From the NCBI RefSeq assembly GCF_046480435.1, contig NZ_PKGC01000006.1: a stretch of 64,000 nt of DNA; one strand, 5' to 3'. The notes below the pieces were generated by a model. That model was given only the letters and a program-made list of their open reading frames with translations, was not told the origin of the DNA and ran no database searches. The stretch comes from Limnospira platensis (GTDB lineage: Bacteria > Cyanobacteriota > Cyanobacteriia > Cyanobacteriales > Microcoleaceae). Shown piece by piece: positions 7,734 through 15,974 of the stretch (positions are counted from its first letter, which is position 1; every line of letters starts with the position of its first letter). Position numbers and translations under genes: made by a program.

Positions 7734-9962
7734 CTAATCTTTTTGTAACACCTCAGAGAAGGCAAAATCAGGAGCAGCTAACACAAAAATTGTAGCGGGT
7801 AATCCTGTAGCCATTTTCTGGAGGCGCTCGTAATATTCACTGTACTCTAAATCCTCTTTGGGGGTAGCCATACCCAAAAATACCAAATCGGCATCCTGAG
7901 AGGAAGACCGTAGAATTTCCGGGAAAGGTTGTCCTTGAGACACAATCACCTGGGGTTTAGCCCCAATGCGTAACTGTGTAACAACTTTAGCCAAATTAGT
8001 CTGGGCTGCTACGGCTGCTGTTTGGTCGGGTACAACTAAGTTTAAATTAATTTCGGCTCCGCGCCACTCCAGACTGGTCCGCAACAAATAAGCCAGAATT
8101 AGCATCAAGCCTCCATTAGTATTAAGACCCCCCCACCAGATATCAATCTTCTGTCGATCGCTAAATCCCTGATCTGATTCATCCCTTAATATGAGTACAC
8201 TACGAGCGGTTTTGTGAAAATGTACTAGGGTTTCACAATATGATTTTCGACGTTCAGGGGATTGGGAATCTCCTAATAAAATTGTATTGGGTACTAAGGG
8301 ACCAATTCCGTAGGATTCTACGAGTTGACGGGAGCCAGTGAAGGGATCATCAGCCATAATTACCCTGACTAAGCCTGCTATGGCTCGTTTTTCTAAATAA
8401 TCGCGCAAAATCGCTTCTATTTCATTTCTTTGGGTCGGACTACGGGAGCCTGTGGGTAAGATGGTGCAAACAGTAAACAGGCTGACGTTATGACTAAAAT
8501 TAGCTGCTAATTCCACTAAAGACCAACGTTTATTGGGCGCACCGGAAAAGGTGAGGATATGGGGTCGCCAGTTTTTGGTGTCTGGGGTGTAACTCAGTTG
8601 AAATAAACCTCGACGCACTAGGGCCATCCAAACTCCCTGACGGATATCTCCCCAGGCGCTTTCTAGTTCTCGTCGCTCTAACCAAATATAGATACTAAAG
8701 ACAATGATGGCGGCGATAATGGTGGCGATCGCATCAATGAGGAACATTACCCCTAAACAGCCGACGACTCCTAACAGAGATAATAGCCAGTGAACTTTGA
8801 AGGTGGGACGAAAGGAGGGACTTTCTAAAAAGGTCTCGATACCTGCTGCTAGGTTGAGTACCAAATAGGTGGTCAGAAAGAACATACTCAGCACTGGGGC
8901 GATCAGGTTGAGGTCGCCGACAGCAACGGCAATTAATACAAATCCTAGGGTAACAACTGTGGCGATACGGGGTTCATTATCGGGTCCCGATCCGGTTCCT
9001 AGGAATTTTAACGAGTTGGGTAAAATGCCATCTTTGGCTAAGGCTTGCAGGACTCTTGGGGCTCCTAATATACTACCTAGGGCACTCGATAGGGTGGCTC
9101 CCCAGACTCCCAGCAGGATAGATGGTCCCCAGAAAGCTATCCGTTTCATGATTAGCGCATCGGCTAGGAGGCTTTCTGTATCCCCTTGCATCCATAATAG
9201 GACGGGTAGCAACATATATATTACATAACCTGTGCCGACGGCGGCGAGGGTTCCTGTGGGGATGGCTTTGGTGGGGTTTTGCAGGTCTCCTGACATATTG
9301 ACCCCTGCCATAATTCCGGTAACAGCGGGGAAAAAGACGGCGAACACTTGCCAAAATCCTACTTTGGGGAGGTTGGTGGCGATTTCTATGTCTTGTGTAC
9401 TGGCTTCAACCGGACTGCCGAATAATAAGGAGATGAGGGACAGGGCGATCGCTGCCATGATGAAGTATTGGGCTTTAATCGCTAATTTTGCGGACTTAAT
9501 GGCAATTATAGCCACCATGATGGTGGTGATGGTGGCGACAACTTTAATATTGAGTTGAGGAAAGGTGATGACTAGACTTTCGGCGAAACCGATAGTATAG
9601 AGAGCAACGGAGATGGCTTGGGCAAAATATAAGGGTATCCCAATGGCTCCGCCGGATTCAATACCCAGGGAGCGACTAATCATATAATAGGCTCCGCCGG
9701 CTCTGACTACTTGATCTGTGGCGATCGCACAAATGGAAAGAGAGGTCAGAAAGGTGATAGAAGTTGATAGGGTGACGATAGCTAAGGTTCCCCACAGTCC
9801 CACCTGACCGACTACCCATCCAAATCGCAGGTACATAATCACCCCCAGGATGGTTAAAACTGAGGGGGTGAAGACTCCACCAAAGGTGCCTAAACCGGCT
9901 CCGGTTTGGGAAGTTGGGGTGGGTTCTGATGGTGGTTGAGATGGCAAAAAGGGTAGTTTCAT
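7734..9962 (-). CDS. SLC12-type cation-chloride / amino-acid cotransporter family protein
   Basis: 742 aa. The first 450 residues hold about twelve membrane segments of the APC superfamily and open with GTFGGVFTPSVLTILGVIMYLRFGWVVGQ, a segment characteristic of the SLC12 (NKCC/KCC) branch. A soluble C-terminal part of about 290 residues follows, as in eukaryotic SLC12 proteins; it contains a DADLVFLGMATP segment resembling a universal-stress/SLC12 C-terminal fold. Ion or amino-acid transport across the inner membrane is inferred; the substrate is not predictable. The gene is 23 nt downstream of the LysR gene, which suggests a LysR-transporter-hydrolase transcription unit. Confidence 0.8.
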   Translation of the reverse strand: MKLPFLPSQPPSEPTPTSQTGAGLGTFGGVFTPSVLTILGVIMYLRFGWVVGQVGLWGTLAIVTLSTSITFLTSLSICAIATDQVVRAGGAYYMISRSLGIESGGAIGIPLYFAQAISVALYTIGFAESLVITFPQLNIKVVATITTIMVAIIAIKSAKLAIKAQYFIMAAIALSLISLLFGSPVEASTQDIEIATNLPKVGFWQVFAVFFPAVTGIMAGVNMSGDLQNPTKAIPTGTLAAVGTGYVIYMLLPVLLWMQGDTESLLADALIMKRIAFWGPSILLGVWGATLSSALGSILGAPRVLQALAKDGILPNSLKFLGTGSGPDNEPRIATVVTLGFVLIAVAVGDLNLIAPVLSMFFLTTYLVLNLAAGIETFLESPSFRPTFKVHWLLSLLGVVGCLGVMFLIDAIATIIAAIIVFSIYIWLERRELESAWGDIRQGVWMALVRRGLFQLSYTPDTKNWRPHILTFSGAPNKRWSLVELAANFSHNVSLFTVCTILPTGSRSPTQRNEIEAILRDYLEKRAIAGLVRVIMADDPFTGSRQLVESYGIGPLVPNTILLGDSQSPERRKSYCETLVHFHKTARSVLILRDESDQGFSDRQKIDIWWGGLNTNGGLMLILAYLLRTSLEWRGAEINLNLVVPDQTAAVAAQTNLAKVVTQLRIGAKPQVIVSQGQPFPEILRSSSQDADLVFLGMATPKEDLEYSEYYERLQKMATGLPATIFVLAAPDFAFSEVLQKD

Positions 9963-9985
9963 GTCACGCTATGTTTAAACCCAGG

Positions 9986-10882
9986 TCAATGAGACTTACC
10001 GCACTCGAGAAGATACTCCAAGAAGGTCTGGGCGACAACTGATAATTGTTTCCCGTTGAGATAGGCTGCATACCAACAACGTTGGATAGGGAATCCTACC
10101 ACATCTAAGGTGGTTAACTCTCGTTGATCGCCATACGAGTTTAATGTATGTTTGGATAAAACGGAAATTCCTAGGCCTCCGGCGATCGCTTGTTTGATAG
10201 CTTCGTTGCTACCTAATTCTAGGCGTACCCGCACTGATACCTTACTCTTGTCAAATAATTTCTGCACTGCCCTACGAGTCCCTGACCCAGATTCTCGCAT
10301 GATAAATGGTTCATTGTTCAGCGCTTCAATGGGAATTTGGGTTTTACCGACTAGGGGATGGTTAGAGGGGGCTACCACCACTAGGGGATTATCTAAAAAG
10401 GGTTTCGTACAAAGGTCTATATCTTCAGGGGGTTGACTTAGTATATATAGATCATCTTTATTTTCCAGCATCCGTTGGGTAATCTGTTGGTGATTGATCA
10501 CCTGTAGGGCAATATCAATGGCTGGGTAGTTTTGACAAAAAGACCCTAACAGTCTGGGAATAACGTATTTGGCTGTAGTGACTACTGATAAACTTAATCG
10601 CCCTTGTTTAGCGCCTTTCAGGTCAGCAATGGTCATCTCGAAATGTTCCAGGCGCTGAAAAATATCGTGACAGGTCGCTTGTAACTCCTGACCCGCATCA
10701 GTCAGATAAAGTTGTTTGCCAATTTGCTCAAATAGTGGTAGTCCCACCGCTTGCGATAGATGTTTGACTTGACTTGAGACAGTGGGTTGGGTGATCAATA
10801 ACTCTTCTGCTGCGCGAGTGAAGCTACCGTGACGCGCTACGGCTTCAAAAACCTTTAACTGATGCAGTGTGGTCTGAATCAC
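9986..10882 (-). CDS. LysR-type regulator of the RbcR/CmpR (CbbR) group
   Basis: 298 aa, standard LTTR length. The N-terminal helix-turn-helix (about 5-64: LHQLKVFEAVARHGSFTRAAEEL...QPTVSSQVKHL) closely matches cyanobacterial CmpR/RbcR proteins, and the rest is a periplasmic-binding-like effector domain. It starts with GTG after a clear GGAGG ribosome site. It is divergent from rbcL across a 457-nt intergenic region, the classic arrangement for a regulator of the Calvin-cycle operon. I infer that it controls rbcLXS and/or the downstream transporter. Family members sense 2-phosphoglycolate, RuBP or 2-oxoglutarate; which applies here cannot be read from the sequence. Confidence 0.85.
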   Translation of the reverse strand: MIQTTLHQLKVFEAVARHGSFTRAAEELLITQPTVSSQVKHLSQAVGLPLFEQIGKQLYLTDAGQELQATCHDIFQRLEHFEMTIADLKGAKQGRLSLSVVTTAKYVIPRLLGSFCQNYPAIDIALQVINHQQITQRMLENKDDLYILSQPPEDIDLCTKPFLDNPLVVVAPSNHPLVGKTQIPIEALNNEPFIMRESGSGTRRAVQKLFDKSKVSVRVRLELGSNEAIKQAIAGGLGISVLSKHTLNSYGDQRELTTLDVVGFPIQRCWYAAYLNGKQLSVVAQTFLEYLLECGKSH

Positions 10883-11339
10883 CAGCTTTGTCCTCCAAGT
10901 AATGGGAAATGATGATTGTACTATTGATTTAAGTCTATCAAAATATAGATAATATACAATAGATTGCCACTCCCATAATTACCCATCTCGGTTATAGCAG
11001 TCCGTAGACCTAAATGAATGGGGCGCAGCGACCCCTAAAGCTATTGGTGATCTCTCGGCTTTAACCAGTTGCGCCCACTTCCTAGAGTGGCGGGATCGGG
11101 ATTATTCATGATCTGGCCGCTAATATTTACAATACTTAATATTATTTTTAGTCATTTAGTGATATATATGTTTTTTTTGGACCAAATGTGTGGTTTTGCA
11201 AAGAAATATAAACAAATGTAATGGAAATATTAACAATATTAAAGGTTGACTGAAGCCATTTATTGATAGTATTTTAATCAATCGGCAAATAGCCGGAAAT
11301 TTAAAGAGCGATTCCTCAGAAGGGAGATATAAAGGAGTT
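10883..11339. promoter_or_regulatory. Divergent LysR-rbcL control region
   Basis: 457 nt with no gene. Next to the LysR start lie two nested inverted repeats: CTATTG (10921-10926) / CAATAG (10957-10962) outside and TCTAT (10934-10938) / ATAGA (10945-10949) inside. These are AT-rich symmetrical sites of the kind LysR proteins bind. Further on, GGGCGCA (11021-11027) pairs with TGCGCCC (11070-11076). A purine-rich ribosome site AAGGAG precedes the rbcL ATG. Confidence 0.55.
11246..11275 (+). promoter_or_regulatory. Candidate rbcL promoter
   Basis: TTGACT (11246-11251) is followed after 18 nt by TATTTT (11270-11275), a reasonable sigma-70 type pair. It would give a leader of about 55-60 nt before the rbcL ATG. 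The call rests on consensus alone. Confidence 0.4.
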
Positions 11340-12770
11340 ATGTCTTACTCTCAAACTCAAACCAAATCGAAAGCCGGATATCAGGCTGGTGTAAAAGACT
11401 ATAAGCTGACGTATTACACGCCGGATTACACACCCAAAGATACAGATATTCTGGCAGCGTTCCGTGTTTCACCTCAACCAGGAGTTCCCCCGGAAGAAGC
11501 GGGAGCAGCAGTAGCAGCAGAATCTTCAACCGGAACTTGGACAACTGTATGGACTGACCTGTTAACAGACCTCGATCGCTACAAAGGTCGTTGCTACCAC
11601 ATCGAACCAGTACCCGGCGAAGACAATCAGTTTTTCTGCTTTGTTGCCTATCCCTTGGATCTGTTTGAAGAAGGTTCTGTTACCAATATGTTAACCTCCA
11701 TCGTGGGTAACGTATTTGGATTTAAGGCACTGCGGGGCTTGCGCCTGGAAGATATGCGGATTCCAATTGCTTACCTCAAAACCTTCCAAGGCCCTCCCCA
11801 CGGTATCACCGTTGAGCGGGACAAATTGAACAAATACGGTCGTCCCCTGTTGGGTTGCACAATCAAACCTAAACTGGGTCTGTCGGCTAAAAACTACGGT
11901 CGGGCGGTTTATGAGTGTCTGCGTGGTGGTTTAGACTTCACCAAAGACGACGAAAACATCAACTCTCAACCATTCATGCGCTGGCGCGATCGCTTCCTAT
12001 TTGTACAAGAGGCGATCGAAAAAGCCCAGGCTGAAACCAACGAAATTAAGGGTCACTACCTAAACGTAACAGCCCCCACCTGCGAAGAAATGATGAAACG
12101 GGCGGAATTTGCCAAAGAAATCGGCACCCCCATCATCATGCACGACTTCTTCACCGCTGGTTTTACCGCCAACACCACCCTGGCTCGTTGGTGTCGTGAT
12201 AATGGTCTGTTGCTGCACATTCACCGCGCTATGCACGCCGTGGTTGACCGTCAACGTAACCACGGTATCCACTTCCGGGTTCTCGCCAAGTGTCTACGGA
12301 TGTCCGGTGGTGACCACCTGCACTCTGGTACAGTTGTAGGTAAACTCGAAGGTGAAAAAGGTATCACCATGGGGTTTGTAGACCTGATGCGGGAAGACCA
12401 CATCGAAGAAGATCGTTCTCGTGGTATCTTCTTTACCCAAGATTGGGCTTCTATGCCTGGTGTAATGCCTGTTGCTTCCGGTGGTATTCACGTTTGGCAT
12501 ATGCCAGCTTTGGTAGAAATCTTCGGTGATGATTCCTGCTTACAGTTCGGTGGTGGTACTTTGGGACACCCATGGGGTAATGCTCCTGGTGCAACTGCTA
12601 ACCGTGTGGCTCTCGAAGCCTGCATCCAAGCTCGTAACGAAGGCCGTAACCTGTTCCGTGAAGGCGGCGACGTGATTCGTGAGGCTTGCAAGTGGAGTCC
12701 TGAACTGGCTGTGGCTTGCGAACTTTGGAAAGAAATCAAATTCGAGTTCGAGGCTATGGATACCCTGTAG
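11340..12770 (+). CDS. rbcL: Ribulose bisphosphate carboxylase large subunit (form IB)
   Basis: 476 aa, the usual length. It fixes CO2 or O2 on ribulose-1,5-bisphosphate in the carboxysome. The catalytic segments are all present: TIKPKLGLS (proton-abstracting lysine), GGLDFTKDDE (carbamylated lysine and Mg2+ ligands), the HRAMHA histidine region and loop 6 GTVVGKLEGE. The N-terminal MSYSQTQTKSKAGYQAGVKDYKLTYYTP is typical of cyanobacterial and plant form IB enzymes. First gene of rbcL-rbcX-rbcS, preceded by AAGGAG. Codon choice is biased as in highly expressed genes. Confidence 0.99.
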   Translation: MSYSQTQTKSKAGYQAGVKDYKLTYYTPDYTPKDTDILAAFRVSPQPGVPPEEAGAAVAAESSTGTWTTVWTDLLTDLDRYKGRCYHIEPVPGEDNQFFCFVAYPLDLFEEGSVTNMLTSIVGNVFGFKALRGLRLEDMRIPIAYLKTFQGPPHGITVERDKLNKYGRPLLGCTIKPKLGLSAKNYGRAVYECLRGGLDFTKDDENINSQPFMRWRDRFLFVQEAIEKAQAETNEIKGHYLNVTAPTCEEMMKRAEFAKEIGTPIIMHDFFTAGFTANTTLARWCRDNGLLLHIHRAMHAVVDRQRNHGIHFRVLAKCLRMSGGDHLHSGTVVGKLEGEKGITMGFVDLMREDHIEEDRSRGIFFTQDWASMPGVMPVASGGIHVWHMPALVEIFGDDSCLQFGGGTLGHPWGNAPGATANRVALEACIQARNEGRNLFREGGDVIREACKWSPELAVACELWKEIKFEFEAMDTL

Positions 12771-12901
12771 GTTTCCTGAGATTTCGAGAAGTGATTTTGG
12801 ATTGGGCAAATTCCCCTGACTTGACAATTTTGGAGAGCTACGGATACAACTCAATCCAATATCTCAAACTTGAAGTCTTAACAGAGGGTTGGTGTCAGAA
12901 C

Positions 12902-13267
12902 ATGGATATCAAAAAAGTTGCTAAAGACACGACCAAGGTACTGACCAGTTACCTAACCTATCAAGCTGTAATCATCATCACCAACCAATTGACAGAGACT
13001 AACCCTGGTTTAGCCATCTGGCTGAGTGATTTTTCCTCTCGGGGGAAAATCCAGGATGGTGAGGCTTATCTTGAGGAACTACTACAGGAAAATCAAGAAC
13101 TGGCTTTCCGGGTGATGACCGTCCGAGATCATCTCACCCAAGAGGTGGCGGATTATCTACCGGAGATGGTTCGGCTGGGGATTCAGCAGGGAAATATGGC
13201 ACATCGCCGCCAGTACCTGGAACGAATGACGCAACTAACTACTTCCGAGACTAACCCTCCCGACTAA
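12902..13267 (+). CDS. rbcX: Rubisco assembly chaperone RbcX
   Basis: 121 aa from the ATG giving MDIKKVAKDTTKVLTSYLTYQAV. The open frame runs back into rbcL, but this is the start used by RbcX proteins. RbcX is a homodimeric helical chaperone that clamps the C-terminal peptide of RbcL (EIKFEFEAMDTL here) while L8 cores assemble. The conserved Tyr/Gln groove residues fall in the YLTYQAVIIITNQL helix. It lies 131 nt after rbcL and 48 nt before rbcS, the standard order in beta-cyanobacteria. Confidence 0.95.
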   Translation: MDIKKVAKDTTKVLTSYLTYQAVIIITNQLTETNPGLAIWLSDFSSRGKIQDGEAYLEELLQENQELAFRVMTVRDHLTQEVADYLPEMVRLGIQQGNMAHRRQYLERMTQLTTSETNPPD

Positions 13268-13315
13268 GGTCGGAGTCTAAATAATTAATTTCAACAACTA
13301 CCCTGGAAAATCACA

Positions 13316-13651
13316 ATGCAAACACTACCAAAAGAGCGCCGTTACGAAACTCTGTCCTATTTACCCCCTCTGACTGATGCTCAGACCCAGAAACAGCTTC
13401 AGTACATTCTTGAGCAAGGCTTTATTGCTGGGGTAGAATTCAGCGAATCCTCTGCGCCTGAACAGCACTACTGGACTCTGTGGAAGTTGCCTCTGTTTAA
13501 TGCAACTACCGTTCGCGAAGTTATGGCGGAAATCGACGAATGCCGTCGCGAATATCCTAAGTGCTTTATCCGGGTTATGGGTTTTGATAACGTGAAGCAG
13601 TGCCAAGTTCTCAGCTTTATCGTTCACCGTCCCACTGGCTCACTGTACTAA
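13316..13651 (+). CDS. rbcS: Ribulose bisphosphate carboxylase small subunit
   Basis: 111 aa, the usual size. It forms the caps of the L8S8 holoenzyme and helps packing into the beta-carboxysome through CcmM SSUL domains. Recognisable landmarks are MQTLPKERRYETLSYLPPLT at the start, the WTLWKLPLFN strand, the ECRREYP helix end and IRVMGFDNVKQCQVLSFIV. Last gene of the rbc operon, followed by a hairpin. Confidence 0.98.
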   Translation: MQTLPKERRYETLSYLPPLTDAQTQKQLQYILEQGFIAGVEFSESSAPEQHYWTLWKLPLFNATTVREVMAEIDECRREYPKCFIRVMGFDNVKQCQVLSFIVHRPTGSLY

Positions 13652-13707
13652 ATCACCCGCTAAAATTTAATCTAGGATTAGGCTAACCGCCAATTTCCAA
13701 AATTTTG

Positions 13708-13732
13708 AGGCAGGGGTGACTCCCTGCCTTTA
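13708..13732 (+). terminator. Terminator of the rbcLXS operon
   Basis: GGCAGGG (13709-13715) and CCCTGCC (13722-13728) form a perfect 7-bp stem with a 6-nt loop, followed by TTTAT. It lies 57 nt after the rbcS stop. The T-run is short, so termination may be partial. Confidence 0.6.
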
Positions 13733-13771
13733 TGATCTGGGTGAAATCGATAAAAAACCTTAACCACAGGA

Positions 13772-15373
13772 ATGCTCTACCAACCAAAGGTGTTTACAGG
13801 TGGTTCACCCCGTCGCCTGGTTATTCTGTTAATGATTGTGATTGTCCTGGGGGTGTTGTTCCGTTTTGCGAGTCTCGATCGCAAATTATATTCCCATGAT
13901 GAAGTTTTTACCAACTTGCGATCGGCTGGTTTTACGCGCGAACAGGTAGATCAGCAATTGTTCAGCGATCGCATTTTTACCCCTTCAGAACTCCTAGAAT
14001 ATCAACGCCTCAAACCCGATAGCACCGCCGCCGATACTCTCGCCTCTCTGCATAGAAACCCCCATCATCCCCCCCTATATTATCTCATAGCTAGGGGTTG
14101 GATGCGAGGCTTTGGCAGTTCGATTTTAGCTTCCCGTCTTTTACCCGCCGTCATTAGTTTAATATCCTTACCGCTTATTTATGCCTTAGCTTGGGAATTA
14201 TTTCAATCTCCGCTAATTTCCCTTATGTCTACGGCTTTATTGGCTGTTTCTCCGGTGGATATATTATTAGCGCAAACTGCTCGTCAATACAGCTTAATGA
14301 CGGCTTTAATTATCGCATCTAGTCTGATGTTACTCAAAGGGAGTCGCACCAACAATTGGCTGTGGTGGTTGGGTTATGTAATTACCTGCACTTTAGGATT
14401 ATATACCCATTTATTTTTTGGATTAGTTATAGCCAGTCATATCGGTTGGGGAATCTTGATTTTTGGGTCGGAACCGAGACGGAATTATAAACCACGTCCG
14501 TCTTTGTTTTTCATTCAGTTGGCAATATCTATATGTTTAATTGTGGTTCTTTATCTACCCTGGATAACTGTGATTATCCATAATTGGGAACAGGCTCAAG
14601 ACTTGACCAGTTGGACTCATCAATCCATGAGTTTACTGGATTTATCTAAGTTTTGGATGCTAAGTTTTACCTCGGTTTTAGTTGATATTGACTTTGGCTT
14701 TAACAGCTTCTGGACGTATTTATTTAGGCTGCCGTTTTTACTGCTAATTATTTATGCTCTGTATTATGTAAGTGAAACCAATGATAGTCAAACCGGATTA
14801 TTTATTTTAACTGCGATTTTGATACCGTTTATCCTGTTGGTTTTACCAGATTTCTTATGGGGGGGACAGCGTTCCTCTGTCACTCGGTATCTGATCGCTT
14901 GTTTTCCAGCTATTCAAATGGCGATCGCCTTTTTATTAGTAACCCACCTTAATACTGGTCGTCAATCATTATTGGATGGTGAAAAGTTGTGGCTGTGGGT
15001 ATTAGCCATATTACTAAGTTCTAGTATTATCTCCTTGGGTTTAAGTACAGTTTCATCAACTTGGTGGGATAAAGGTTTAAGCTATTTTAATCATCAAGTG
15101 GCTACAGAAATTAATCAAGCCAACTCGTCTGTGGTAATTTCTGATGCGGGAAATGGTACTAATACAGGAGATTTAATCTCCCTCAGTTATCTATTAGATA
15201 ATAATGAGGTTAAACTTATTCTGATGAGTAATCAACCATCATTACAATTAATTCCTGAAAATTCCACCATTTTTGTATTTAGACCTTCTCAGGAATTACA
15301 AGAGTTGCTACAGCAAAATTATGGCGACCTTGAGCAAGTTCTGGATATCCCAGACCTGTGGAAAGTTCAATAA
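13772..15373 (+). CDS. Polytopic glycosyltransferase (GT39/GT83, PMT/ArnT-like)
   Basis: 533 aa with about 11-12 membrane segments. Hallmarks of lipid-sugar-dependent GT-C enzymes are visible: the first luminal loop with an acidic pair in LYSHDEVFTNL (about residue 40) and HHPPLYYLIARGW (about 100), as in Glycos_transf / PMT_2 proteins. These enzymes move a sugar from a polyprenyl-phosphate donor to protein, lipid or polysaccharide on the periplasmic face. The acceptor is unknown. It begins 40 nt after the rbc terminator and is probably its own unit. Confidence 0.75.
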   Translation: MLYQPKVFTGGSPRRLVILLMIVIVLGVLFRFASLDRKLYSHDEVFTNLRSAGFTREQVDQQLFSDRIFTPSELLEYQRLKPDSTAADTLASLHRNPHHPPLYYLIARGWMRGFGSSILASRLLPAVISLISLPLIYALAWELFQSPLISLMSTALLAVSPVDILLAQTARQYSLMTALIIASSLMLLKGSRTNNWLWWLGYVITCTLGLYTHLFFGLVIASHIGWGILIFGSEPRRNYKPRPSLFFIQLAISICLIVVLYLPWITVIIHNWEQAQDLTSWTHQSMSLLDLSKFWMLSFTSVLVDIDFGFNSFWTYLFRLPFLLLIIYALYYVSETNDSQTGLFILTAILIPFILLVLPDFLWGGQRSSVTRYLIACFPAIQMAIAFLLVTHLNTGRQSLLDGEKLWLWVLAILLSSSIISLGLSTVSSTWWDKGLSYFNHQVATEINQANSSVVISDAGNGTNTGDLISLSYLLDNNEVKLILMSNQPSLQLIPENSTIFVFRPSQELQELLQQNYGDLEQVLDIPDLWKVQ

Positions 15374-15416
15374 TTGCAGAGGAGTTGTAGTCCTATGAAC
15401 TATATATATTCATGGT

Positions 15417-15767
15417 TTATTGGTAAGCGCAATTAGTTAAATATGGACTCCAAACATAACCTTCTATGGGTCCGATAATGCGAGTCCAGTTCGGTCCTTC
15501 TCTACCGTCTGTTATTCCTAAAATTACCCGAGTTCCATTGGGTAAACTACCAACAATTTTACCAGCAGGAGTAGCTCGTACATTTAAGGGGGTTCCGGTA
15601 GGGTCATCGACAGTACAAGCGCCTACGGGAGTTTGAGCAAGTTGTAATTCCTGAGACGGTTTAACAGAGTCAAAATCAGTAAATGCGATCGCTGCTGTTA
15701 CCCAACCCGTAGCGGAGGCGATCGTCATCGGAATCAAAACATAATGCCAAGGTTTCATCTGCATCAT
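15417..15767 (-). CDS. Secreted bacterial SH3 (SH3b) domain protein
   Basis: 116 aa. The N-terminal hydrophobic segment (about 7-28) ends at ITAAIAF-like residues and acts as a signal or anchor. The C-terminal 65 residues form an SH3b domain (CTVDDPTGTPLNVRATPAGKIVGSLPNGTRV...GPNWTRI...GYVWSPYL). Such domains bind cell-wall or protein ligands outside the membrane. It is convergent with the glycosyltransferase gene. A decayed copy of its 3' end lies at 15874-15918. Confidence 0.75.
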   Translation of the reverse strand: MMQMKPWHYVLIPMTIASATGWVTAAIAFTDFDSVKPSQELQLAQTPVGACTVDDPTGTPLNVRATPAGKIVGSLPNGTRVILGITDGREGPNWTRIIGPIEGYVWSPYLTNCAYQ

Positions 15768-15873
15768 TGCCCGATATATGACAATTTTATATTATATCAT
15801 ACTGGACTAGGATTGACGGCTGTTTCTTTACAAAAACTTAATCTTTGCCATAATCTCAAGACCAAAAGGAACA

Positions 15874-15918
15874 GTTATAATCACAATTAATTAAATATTC
15901 ACCCCAAACATAACCTTC
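15874..15918 (-). pseudogene. Relic of a second SH3b gene (C-terminal end only)
   Basis: Read on the minus strand these bases encode EGYVWGEYLINCDYN, clearly related to the last 15 residues (EGYVWSPYLTNCAYQ) of the intact SH3b gene 100-450 nt away. No upstream SH3b frame survives, so it is a remnant of a tandem duplication. DNA similarity is obvious over CCAAACATAACCTTCT. Confidence 0.6.
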
Positions 15919-15974
15919 TTAGGTAAGTTAAAACCGGGGTAGAAATTAACATCAACTCCACCCCGAAAATCAGC

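Noticed and set aside
12716..12901. Open frame extending rbcX upstream into rbcL by 62 codons
   Set aside because: RbcX proteins start at the ATG at 12902; the upstream part overlaps the rbcL end out of frame and has no family similarity.
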